A stretch of DNA of 5,499 nt, taken from the NCBI GenBank assembly GCA_021828635.1, contig JAJZEJ010000716.1, positions 1-5,499 on the forward strand, written 5' to 3'. Both the position numbers and the translations under genes were made by a program. Shown in pieces: positions 1-5,498 of this stretch; the first letter of the stretch is position 1; each line of letters begins with the position of its first letter. The stretch comes from Chloroflexota bacterium. Lineage in GTDB: Bacteria; Chloroflexota; Ktedonobacteria; Ktedonobacterales; Ktedonobacteraceae. The notes under the pieces are model-generated. The model worked only from the letters and a program-made list of their open reading frames with translations. It searched no databases and was not told the DNA's origin.

Positions 1-681
1 AGTCACCATCATCATCATGATGATAATGAGACCCCATGCCCATTGTGTTCCATAGCCATAGACCAGGGTTTTGCCTCCCTTGCGCGTGGTCAGCTTTGTC
101 GCCATTGTGAAAAGCTGATCATAGGTAATTGGTTCCGTAGGACTGAGCGCCGATAAGCCAGCTTGTTCGAGCAAGTCCTGATTGTACCAGGTCGTCTGGT
201 CCTGGCTCCAGTCTTTCGTAATCCCATAATAGGGTCCCTGACCAACTTTCTTGCCGTCCCAGCGCCAAGCGTTGTTGATGCCAAGCAAATCGCTTGTCTT
301 GAGGACACTGCTTTTCGCCAGATACGGATCCAGATTGAGCGCCAGTCCACGCGCCGAAGTACTCGCGCTTCCAACCGCAGAAGCACGTATAAAGTCAGGA
401 GGCGTGCCAGCAGCAAACATTGCGTTGAGACGTGTCTGGTCGAACGCGATAAAATTGATCTTGATGCCCGGATGGAGTTGCTCAAACTGCTTGATATAAG
501 CAGGAGTAAACTCACCAGTGTTATACATCACCGAGAGGGTTGTCGTCCCTGGGGAAGAAGTTGTACTGGTATTGCAGGCATCCAAGAGGATGCTAGCCCC
601 TGCGAGAGTTCCCATACCTGCAACTGAAGAGGTCAAAAAGCGCCGACGACTCACCTTTGCGTTTGCCAAAGAACCAAACAT
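1..681 (-). CDS. Sugar ABC transporter substrate-binding lipoprotein (partial, 5' end of gene only)
   Basis: This is the extracellular solute-binding component (family 1, MalE-like) of an ABC importer, probably for a sugar or oligosaccharide. The frame is open from an ATG at 681 to the window edge, giving 227 residues with no stop; the family is usually 400-450 residues, so roughly half is present. The N-terminus carries a twin-arginine motif, SRRRFL (residues 11-16), then a hydrophobic stretch and a lipobox-like LDAC with Cys36, so it is predicted to be exported by Tat and lipid-anchored. Asp at -2 of the lipobox is unusual. A Ser/Thr-rich linker follows, then typical binding-protein sequence: FTPAYIKQFEQLHPGIKINF, AGTPPDFIRAS and the WYNQDLLEQAGL segment. 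An AAGGAGAG ribosome site (687-694) sits 5 nt before the ATG and fixes the start. The gene follows the GH35 gene by 77 nt on the same strand, so co-transcription is plausible. The ligand cannot be read from the sequence. Confidence 0.93.
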   Translation of the reverse strand, partial: MFGSLANAKVSRRRFLTSSVAGMGTLAGASILLDACNTSTTSSPGTTTLSVMYNTGEFTPAYIKQFEQLHPGIKINFIAFDQTRLNAMFAAGTPPDFIRASAVGSASTSARGLALNLDPYLAKSSVLKTSDLLGINNAWRWDGKKVGQGPYYGITKDWSQDQTTWYNQDLLEQAGLSALSPTEPITYDQLFTMATKLTTRKGGKTLVYGYGTQWAWGLIIIMMMMVT

Positions 682-758
682 GGTTTCTCTCCTTGCATCA
701 CTACATCGCTTGTATGATGCGACAAAAAATAAGAATCTACAAATAAAATCTACAATTG
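682..758 (-). other. Intergenic spacer between GH35 and binding-protein genes
   Basis: This 77-nt AT-rich spacer contains no gene. It holds a perfect 9-bp direct repeat AATCTACAA (734-742 and 747-755, 13 bp apart), a 6-bp inverted repeat GCATCA/TGATGC (695-700 and 715-720, 14-nt loop) close to the ribosome site, and no hairpin followed by a T-run. A weak promoter-like pair can be drawn on the minus strand (TTGTAG, 17 nt, CATCAT) but it is too poor to call. No copy of the CGGTTA element found upstream of the other genes is present. With no terminator seen, read-through from the GH35 gene is the simplest view. Confidence 0.5.
687..694 (-). promoter_or_regulatory. Ribosome binding site of the substrate-binding protein gene
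   Basis: The minus strand reads AAGGAGAG followed by 5 nt (aaacc) and the ATG at 681. This is a near-ideal Shine-Dalgarno site and supports the chosen start. Confidence 0.85.
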
Positions 759-3149
759 CTATACATCAAGTGGCCGCTCTACAAAGAGAGCAAGCTTGCT
801 ATGATATTGCGGAAGCAACGTCAGTGATCTGACTTCAACCTCTGCAATGTCATCAATAGTGGGCCGGAAGGCCATTCCGGTTGGGAAATAGCGCAGAACA
901 GCGTCACCAGATCGAAGAGGGCTGAGATGGATAACGAGTTCGCACCGTTTCTCCTGAGAGATGTAGCGTTGTAGCCCGATCTCCCACGGTAATCCATTCG
1001 CAAAATGATCGCTAATCAACTTGCCATCCAAATAGGCATGTCCCATATCACCAACATACTCTAGACTGAGAAAAAGGTCTTCTACTCCCGTCAACAGCTC
1101 CTTTGACAAGGTGATACTGAACGTATCTACATTCACCTGCCGCACGAGTGGCGTATGCTGGTAAGGAGGAAGAGTGACAGAACAGCGTGTAAAAAGCCCC
1201 TCAATGCTTTGGATAACCTCGCCAGCAGTTGCGGTGATCGTCTTGGAAATTGGTGGATAGAGAGCCAGAGTTGTTTGTGCTTGCCCGCGCCAGGAAAGAG
1301 ACAGGCCACTTTCCTGGCTCAACACAAGCGCCTCTGAAATGGCCAAGCGTTCCTGACCCCAGAGGTCTATTTTCCAGCTGGCCCAGGCCACTTCCTGTGT
1401 TAAGACAAGTACTCTCACCTGTTTCCCATCGAGCGCGGTGATATCGATGTGACAATGCAGACCTGGCTCTGCAAGGATATAACTATGCTCTAAACTTTCT
1501 TGTATCTCACCTCCCGTCACTTCAAGTGAATGATATGTCGCCTGATCAAAGGCGAATTCTGCTGACATTCCATCCGGGGCGAAAAAGACATAGGTTGTTT
1601 CCTCTGGAGTCCTAAGTACAGTCAGCAACTGAGCCGTGGCATAGAGAAGCTTTATCTCTGAGGAAAGTGCAAGATGAAATGGGAAAATGGCGCTGCAATT
1701 CGCTGGCACGGTGAGGATCTGGTACTGTGGGAATACAAGCGACGTACCGGGCAATGTTAGATGAAAGTGGACATCCTTATGGGCATGCATCTCGACGTGA
1801 TCTTGATAATTATTGAGGAAAAAGAAGCCACCGTCCTCATTCCCGCGTGCAGCATAGCGCAAGGTTTCTACGTTCTCAGGGGTGAGTTGCTCAAAGCCTT
1901 CTGGCAAGATGACTGGCAGAGGTGCCAGAAGCGTTCCGCACGCCTGCAGGAACAGATGAAGCGTGCGTAAGCGATGATAAGACTCATTCAACTGGCCATA
2001 TTCGCGCACGGGTGCCTGAAAATCATAGGAAATCCGTGGCACAGTAAATTCGTTGAGATAGCTATGTTTCCCGATGGGGTTCGATCCTCCATGATACATA
2101 TAATATCCCAGCACATTGGCACCACTTCCCAATGTCACTATCGCCATCGCTTGTACGCATTCTGCTGGCGCAATGGGGCGATGATGATAAGTGATTTGAG
2201 TGCCTCCGGCCAGTTCGCAACAGGCATAGGGATAGTGTTGAGCATCATAGAGAACCTCGCTCGTGGGCAGAGGTCGGGCATGACGATTGCGGAAGAGAAA
2301 CTCCTGGGAAGGTTCTTGCATATACGCAGGATCAGGATTCCAGGGGGTAAAAGCATAGCCTCCGTGCATCGGCAGAAATTCATCGGCTGGCACTGGTGAG
2401 CCGCGCCAAGCAGTGCAACTATACAGTGGCACCTCAAGACCCAACTCACGCACCAATGTTTTGAGGAGGAGCAAGTGTGACTCGCCCTCTGTTCCTATAG
2501 GTACCCATTCCGTCCCAGTTCTGAACGTTACCTCCCAGGGTGCGCCCGCATGCATATATTCGTTTTCCAGTTGAATACCAATAATAGGCCCGCCATCCTT
2601 GAAAAGCTGCCCCTCGATCTGCTGTGCAATCTCCTTGAAATAACGCCTGACATAGGATAGATAACGTTCATCATTGGAACGAACAGCAAACGATTGTCCA
2701 TAAAGCCAGTCCGGCAATCCACCATTCCGAGATTCTCCATGCGCGAAAGGGCCGATGCGTAGCAGAACCTGAAGCCCAATCTTCTGGCATAACTCAACAA
2801 ACATCCGCACATCGTTGTCTCCTAACCACGTGAACAGACCCTCATCCTCTTCCACATGAATCCAGAAAATATAGGATGCGACAATCTGCACGCCTCCTGC
2901 CTGAATCTTGCGAAGTTCCCGCTCCCATTCCTGATGCGGAAAACGAGAAAAATGGAATTCGCCCATCACTGGAAGATATGGCTGACTATTATAGGTCAGG
3001 TAGTATCTCGTCACTGCGATCTCGTTCCCTTGAGGGTCAACCCCTCCCAATGGCAGACGTTTAGAGAAGTCTGGAGAAACGTTCTGCGTAAGATCAAGAG
3101 CATAATTGTGATCGGGCATATAGGACTGCTGAAACGACAATGTATTCAT
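759..3149 (-). CDS. Glycoside hydrolase family 35 beta-galactosidase
   Basis: This enzyme hydrolyses terminal beta-linked galactose, probably from an imported oligosaccharide; there is no signal peptide, so it should act in the cytoplasm. From ATG 3149 it has 796 residues. The N-terminal TIM barrel spans about residues 48-400. It includes PVMGEFHFSR (60-69), RIGPFAHGE (131-139), GGLPDWL and a full match to the GH35 signature, GGPIIGIQLENEY (186-198). In that signature Glu197 is the expected acid/base, by homology to human GLB1 Glu188. Glu312 in CCELAGG is the likely nucleophile. Beta-sandwich domains follow; the C-terminal part has the galactose-binding-like pattern GDMGHAYLDGKLISDHFANG (701-720). 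The gene lies 114-156 nt after the lacI-type gene, depending on start, and 77 nt before the binding-protein gene. The start is uncertain: the frame extends to a GTG at 3191 (810 residues) with no ribosome site, while ATG 3149 has a purine-rich AGGGCTAGAGGGG directly upstream. A repressor site at 3216-3238 suggests control by the neighbouring regulator. Confidence 0.95.
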   Translation of the reverse strand: MNTLSFQQSYMPDHNYALDLTQNVSPDFSKRLPLGGVDPQGNEIAVTRYYLTYNSQPYLPVMGEFHFSRFPHQEWERELRKIQAGGVQIVASYIFWIHVEEDEGLFTWLGDNDVRMFVELCQKIGLQVLLRIGPFAHGESRNGGLPDWLYGQSFAVRSNDERYLSYVRRYFKEIAQQIEGQLFKDGGPIIGIQLENEYMHAGAPWEVTFRTGTEWVPIGTEGESHLLLLKTLVRELGLEVPLYSCTAWRGSPVPADEFLPMHGGYAFTPWNPDPAYMQEPSQEFLFRNRHARPLPTSEVLYDAQHYPYACCELAGGTQITYHHRPIAPAECVQAMAIVTLGSGANVLGYYMYHGGSNPIGKHSYLNEFTVPRISYDFQAPVREYGQLNESYHRLRTLHLFLQACGTLLAPLPVILPEGFEQLTPENVETLRYAARGNEDGGFFFLNNYQDHVEMHAHKDVHFHLTLPGTSLVFPQYQILTVPANCSAIFPFHLALSSEIKLLYATAQLLTVLRTPEETTYVFFAPDGMSAEFAFDQATYHSLEVTGGEIQESLEHSYILAEPGLHCHIDITALDGKQVRVLVLTQEVAWASWKIDLWGQERLAISEALVLSQESGLSLSWRGQAQTTLALYPPISKTITATAGEVIQSIEGLFTRCSVTLPPYQHTPLVRQVNVDTFSITLSKELLTGVEDLFLSLEYVGDMGHAYLDGKLISDHFANGLPWEIGLQRYISQEKRCELVIHLSPLRSGDAVLRYFPTGMAFRPTIDDIAEVEVRSLTLLPQYHSKLALFVERPLDV

Positions 3150-3215
3150 CCCCTCTAGCCCTGGGTACAAGACCAAAGGCTCATTTGGCACAAGGCGACA
3201 CTACTACAGTACATC

Positions 3216-3238
3216 AGGATAACCGCATGTATCTTGCT
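3216..3238 (-). promoter_or_regulatory. Candidate LacI-family operator upstream of GH35
   Basis: The minus strand reads AGCAAG, AT, AC, AT, GCGGTTA, T, CCT. Aligned with the element at 4348-4368 upstream of the regulator gene, with one 2-nt gap, 18 of 21 bases agree: AGCAAG, AC, GCGGTTA and CCT. Orientation relative to the downstream gene is the same in both places. It lies 25 nt before GTG 3191 and 67 nt before ATG 3149. No good -35/-10 pair could be drawn around it, so the GH35 promoter itself is not located. The role as an operator is inference. Confidence 0.5.
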
Positions 3239-3279
3239 GTCCACTCGACTATTTGACTGTTTTTCTTCTGATATCTGCG

Positions 3280-3295
3280 AGAAGGCGAGCCTTCT
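3280..3295 (-). other. Short hairpin just after the lacI-type stop codon
   Basis: The inverted repeat AGAAGG/CCTTCT (6 bp, tetraloop CTCG on the minus strand) begins 10 nt after the TGA at 3306-3308. No T-run follows it in either direction, so it is not a standard intrinsic terminator. It could be an RNA-stabilising or processing stem, or chance. Confidence 0.35.
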
Positions 3296-3305
3296 ATGCG
3301 CACCG

Positions 3306-4316
3306 TCAGGGTAGTTTGGGTCCAGCCGTTGATTGACGAACAACTAAGCGTGGTTCAACTAGGTGGAGCTTAGGTGCGTCCGGCTTCACCGTCTTCTGAA
3401 TTTGCTCGAACAAGAGCGTGAGGGATTCTCTAGCAAGCTGGTCTTTGGGAATAGCGATACTGGTAAGCGTTGGGCGAATGTAACTGGAAACGATTATGTT
3501 ATCCAACCCAATTAAAGAAACGTCTTGAGGCACACGTAACCCTTCATCAATCAGTGCATCCAACGCACCGATTGCCATCATATCCGTGCTAGCAAAAATG
3601 GCTGTTGGATGGGTTGGGCGGGCGAGCAAACGTTTGGTAGCGGTATAGCCATCGGCCAATGTAGAATTGCCTTGCTCAAGCATTCCATCAGAGAGTGAGA
3701 CTCCGGCCTGTTGTAAAACGGAGCAGAAACCTTGCAAACGCAAAATTTGCCCTGGTTGATCAACAATGACCGCAATATCTCGGTGTCCCAGATCAAGCAG
3801 ATGCTGGGCCGCAAGCACGCCAGCGCGAAAAAAATCACCGCGCACCTGGGGAATCTGCGCAGGAACTTCTTGCAATTGCCAGTCACAGAGGACAAGAGGA
3901 AGACCCTGGTGGAAATACTGCTCGATCATCGCCAGGTCTAACGTGCGATCCATAATCAAACAACCATCAACCCACTGACTCACCAGACGCTCCAACTGCT
4001 GGCGTCCGAGTTCCTGATTTTCACCAGTGGTACATAACAGCGTTTGATAATTTGACTCACGAGCAAAATTTGCCACGGCGTCTGCAACTTCTGGATAAAA
4101 AGGGTTATCCAGATCGCGAACGACCAGACCAATCATAAAGGTTTTGCCTTTGGCCAGGCTACGAGCAAGCATGTTAGGGCGATAGCCGATTTCCTCAGCA
4201 TATTGTTGAATACGCTGACGCATTGCCATACTCACGTTTGCTTTGCCTGAAAAGACATTTGTCACAGTCGTTTTAGAAACCCCGACAGCTTTTGCAATAT
4301 CGCCCATTGTTGCCAC
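3306..4316 (-). CDS. LacI/GalR-family transcriptional repressor
   Basis: This is a DNA-binding regulator whose sugar ligand is probably related to the adjacent beta-galactosidase and transporter. It has 336 residues, the usual family length. The helix-turn-helix is at residues 4-23 (MGDIAKAVGVSKTTVTNVFS), followed by the hinge region YRPNMLARSLAKGKT (45-59) with the Leu54 expected to wedge into a central CG step. The periplasmic-binding-protein-like effector domain starts at IGLVVRDLDNPFYPEV (62-77) and includes TAIFASTDMMAIGALDAL (238-255) and VPQDVSLIGLDN (262-273), all classic family blocks. At the recognition-helix positions matching LacI Tyr17, Gln18 and Arg22 it has Lys15, Thr16 and Asn20, so its operator half-site should differ from that of E. 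coli LacI. The start is GTG 4316, with AGGAAGGA (4327-4334) 10 nt upstream; an in-frame ATG lies 3 codons later but is 19 nt from that site. Its promoter carries two operator-like sites, suggesting autoregulation. Confidence 0.96.
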   Translation of the reverse strand: MATMGDIAKAVGVSKTTVTNVFSGKANVSMAMRQRIQQYAEEIGYRPNMLARSLAKGKTFMIGLVVRDLDNPFYPEVADAVANFARESNYQTLLCTTGENQELGRQQLERLVSQWVDGCLIMDRTLDLAMIEQYFHQGLPLVLCDWQLQEVPAQIPQVRGDFFRAGVLAAQHLLDLGHRDIAVIVDQPGQILRLQGFCSVLQQAGVSLSDGMLEQGNSTLADGYTATKRLLARPTHPTAIFASTDMMAIGALDALIDEGLRVPQDVSLIGLDNIIVSSYIRPTLTSIAIPKDQLARESLTLLFEQIQKTVKPDAPKLHLVEPRLVVRQSTAGPKLP

Positions 4317-4326
4317 AGTACAGTAG

Positions 4327-4334
4327 TCCTTCCT
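4327..4334 (-). promoter_or_regulatory. Ribosome binding site of the lacI-type gene
   Basis: The minus strand reads AGGAAGGA, 10 nt before GTG 4316 and 19 nt before the ATG three codons downstream. The spacing favours the GTG start. Confidence 0.65.
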
Positions 4335-4347
4335 CGTTGTTTTAGCA

Positions 4348-4368
4348 AGGTTAACCGCGTCACTTGCT
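4348..4368 (-). promoter_or_regulatory. Candidate operator at the lacI-type transcription start
   Basis: The minus strand reads AGCAAG, TG, AC, GCGGTTA, A, CCT, containing the perfect palindrome GGTTAACC (4349-4356). It begins 7 nt after the -10 hexamer, so it should cover about +1 to +21, a place where a bound repressor blocks initiation. It is flanked by 7-bp inverted arms, TAGCAAG (4343-4349) and CTTGCTA (4363-4369), which might alternatively form an RNA stem at the 5' end of the transcript. The same element recurs upstream of GH35. Confidence 0.55.
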
Positions 4369-4374
4369 ACACAT

Positions 4375-4403
4375 ATGATACCTAGTTACCCGGTTAATGT
4401 CAA
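4375..4403 (-). promoter_or_regulatory. Sigma-70-type promoter of the lacI-type gene
   Basis: On the minus strand a perfect -35 hexamer TTGACA (4398-4403) is followed by a 17-nt spacer (4381-4397) and a -10 hexamer TATCAT (4375-4380, 5 of 6 to TATAAT). The predicted start of transcription is near 4368, leaving a leader of about 52 nt before GTG 4316. This is the best promoter in the window. Confidence 0.75.
4386..4397 (-). promoter_or_regulatory. Candidate CG-centred operator in the promoter spacer
   Basis: The minus strand reads TTAACCGGGTAA, palindromic at 10 of 12 positions with a central CG, the form typical of LacI-family operators whose hinge leucines insert at the central step. It lies directly after the -35 hexamer. 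It shares CGGTTAA with the second site, here in opposite orientation; the two centres are about 35 bp apart. Confidence 0.5.
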
Positions 4404-4542
4404 GTGGTAGAAAGGGGAAATTGTCGAGTTCCGCAAAAGTTCGTTTCTTTCTGCCCAGGACATTTGTCCCCAGGCCCAGGGGAAAGATTTCTAGGGTGGA
4501 ACGACCAATCGCTCGTCGTTACATTATACAGTGCGTCTCTAT
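4404..4542. other. Intergenic region between dehydrogenase stop and lacI-type promoter
   Basis: No gene is supported here. It holds several short dyads: GGACA/TGTCC (4458-4469), TCCCC/GGGGA (4467-4471 and 4479-4483, 7-nt loop) and AACGAC/GTCGTT (4500-4505 and 4515-4520, 9-nt loop). CCCAGG occurs three times (4454, 4469, 4475). None of the dyads is followed by a T-run on the minus strand, so a terminator for the dehydrogenase gene is not identified. A TATAAT occurs on the minus strand at 4523-4528 without a convincing -35. Confidence 0.4.
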
Positions 4543-5283
4543 TTATATAATTTCTGAAGCGAATACTTCTGAGTCATCTTGCGGCTTGTAGCCTAGCTCC
4601 GCACGAGCATTTTCAATATCCCATTTGCGCCTCTGATTGTTGGAGACACCATAGTATATCCCAAAGTGCTGCGGCGTCTCCAGACTCAGAAGCACGAGCT
4701 GGCCCAGGTCACGCGGGCTGAGCCACATCCTGAGTGCCGTTTCGTTGTGAGGACGTTCAAGCGCCCAACCGATACGCAGGCAAATCATCGAGAGGCCGAA
4801 TGCATCAGCATAATAACGGGCAAGAGCCTCTCCAAACGCCTTACTCACTCCATAGTAGCTATCGGGCCGTACCATTTGTTCGGGATGGATAGGCCATATC
4901 TGATTGCGGTCATACATACCCATGACATGATTGGTCGTGGCGAAAATCACCTTTGGCACACCTGCGCGGCGAGCTGCTTCAAAGACGGTATAGGTGCCAT
5001 CGATATTCGGGCTGCGTACCTGCTCCCATGTAGCATACACAGAAGATTGCGCGGCCAGGTGGATAATCGCATCGACCCCCTCCACAATAGGCATGACGGC
5101 TGCAAGGTCTGTAATATCAGCCTGCACACTTTCCTCGTGAGGAGTGAGCATGCCGAGTGATTGTTGATGCGTGTGTAAGCGCAGGTGGTAATCTTGCTGT
5201 AAATAAGGGCGAAGCAATTTGCCCACCTTGCCTGTCGCTCCGGTAAGCAAGACTACTTTTTTCTTTTCCTGCACATTGTCCAT
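4543..5283 (-). CDS. NAD-dependent epimerase/dehydratase family protein, uronate-dehydrogenase-like
   Basis: This is an extended short-chain dehydrogenase of 246 residues from ATG 5283. It has the Rossmann nucleotide-binding motif TGATGKVG (14-21), a DITDL acidic segment, IIHLAAQ (73-79), TTN (116-118) in the catalytic Ser/Thr position, and YGVSK (144-148) with Tyr144 and Lys148 as the catalytic pair. The blocks NIDGTYTVFEAARRAGVPK, TTNHVMGMY, RPDSYYGVSKAFGE, WLSPRDL and the LGYKPQDDSEVF tail closely follow uronate dehydrogenases such as the Agrobacterium enzyme (about 265 residues), which oxidises galacturonate or glucuronate with NAD+. Substrate is not proven; Thr replaces the usual Ser in SSNH. 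The frame extends to a GTG at 5370, but that extension runs through an inverted repeat, so I reject it. AGAGAGG (5295-5301) lies 11 nt before ATG 5283 and only 2 nt before ATG 5292, which favours 5283. No clear promoter was found. Confidence 0.88.
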   Translation of the reverse strand: MDNVQEKKKVVLLTGATGKVGKLLRPYLQQDYHLRLHTHQQSLGMLTPHEESVQADITDLAAVMPIVEGVDAIIHLAAQSSVYATWEQVRSPNIDGTYTVFEAARRAGVPKVIFATTNHVMGMYDRNQIWPIHPEQMVRPDSYYGVSKAFGEALARYYADAFGLSMICLRIGWALERPHNETALRMWLSPRDLGQLVLLSLETPQHFGIYYGVSNNQRRKWDIENARAELGYKPQDDSEVFASEII

Positions 5284-5341
5284 TCTATGCATATCCTCTC
5301 TATAAAATTGCGAAAATTTCCTTAATCTATATGGATGCAGG

Positions 5342-5413
5342 TGTAGGGACCGATTGATCGCGTCAATCACCCCGGTGCTTAGGCCATACGGACGCGATCA
5401 ATCGGTCCCTACA
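5342..5413. repeat. Perfect 23-bp inverted repeat with 26-nt loop
   Basis: The left arm (5342-5364) starts TGTAGGGACCGATTGATCG and ends CGTC. The right arm (5391-5413) is its exact reverse complement, starting GACGCGATCAATCGG. The loop is 5365-5390. Each arm contains the small dyad CGAT-TG-ATCG. It lies between the dehydrogenase gene and whatever lies upstream. No T-run follows either arm, so it is not a classical terminator. It looks like a copy of an interspersed palindromic (REP- or MITE-like) element, which is inference from structure. Confidence 0.85.
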
Positions 5414-5498
5414 GATAGGCGGAGCTATGATGATAGCCAAGCCGGAATGAGATACGATTGGCCGCATCAATCACTCGTGATAAGACCTGCGAGCGTTG
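5409..5498 (-). CDS. Possible C-terminal end of an upstream gene (partial, unrecognised)
   Basis: One minus-strand frame is open from the right edge for 29 codons, ending at a TAG (5409-5411) inside the right arm of the inverted repeat. The residues include SQVLSRVIDAANRISFRLGY. The length is far too short to prove coding, and no family is recognised. The other two minus-strand frames stop within the last 35 bases of the window. The stop lies in the repeat, so if the gene is real the element may have supplied or replaced its end. Confidence 0.25.
   Translation of the reverse strand, partial: QRSQVLSRVIDAANRISFRLGYHHSSAYL
5455..5474 (+). repeat. Degenerate third copy of the repeat arm
   Basis: CGATTGGCCGCATCAATCAC matches 5351-5370 (CGATTGATCGCGTCAATCAC) at 17 of 20 positions in the same orientation, 104 bp away. 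The match extends past the inverted-repeat arm into its loop side. It may be a decayed remnant of the same element or a partial template for it. Confidence 0.45.

Noticed and set aside
163..627. Plus-strand open frame of 154 codons.
   Set aside because: It is antisense to the clearly coding binding-protein gene, has low-complexity Arg/Ser-rich composition and no ribosome site or family resemblance.
1974..2399. Plus-strand open frame of 141 codons within the GH35 region.
   Set aside because: It is a shadow of the beta-galactosidase frame, which carries conserved residues throughout this stretch.
3253..3275. Plus-strand TTGACT (3253-3258) with a downstream GATATC as a rightward promoter.
   Set aside because: The spacing is only about 11 nt, there is no proper -10, and no plus-strand gene follows.
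4103..4110. GGTTATCC inside the lacI-type gene, resembling the upstream-GH35 operator core (a possible internal operator).
   Set aside because: It lies in the codons for the conserved LDNPF segment of the family, so the protein sequence explains it; only about 11 of 15 flanking bases agree.
4467..4483. TCCCC/GGGGA hairpin as a terminator for the dehydrogenase gene.
   Set aside because: The stem is 5 bp with a 7-nt loop and no T-tract on the minus strand.
4500..4520. AACGAC/GTCGTT dyad as a terminator or operator.
   Set aside because: Six-bp stem with a 9-nt loop, no T-run after it, and no related copy near another gene in the window.
4666..5160. Plus-strand open frame of 164 codons.
   Set aside because: It is antisense to the dehydrogenase, whose catalytic motifs are intact; nothing recognisable is encoded.
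5342..5413. The 23-bp inverted repeat as a rho-independent terminator.
   Set aside because: Neither side is followed by a T-run and the 26-nt loop is long for a terminator.
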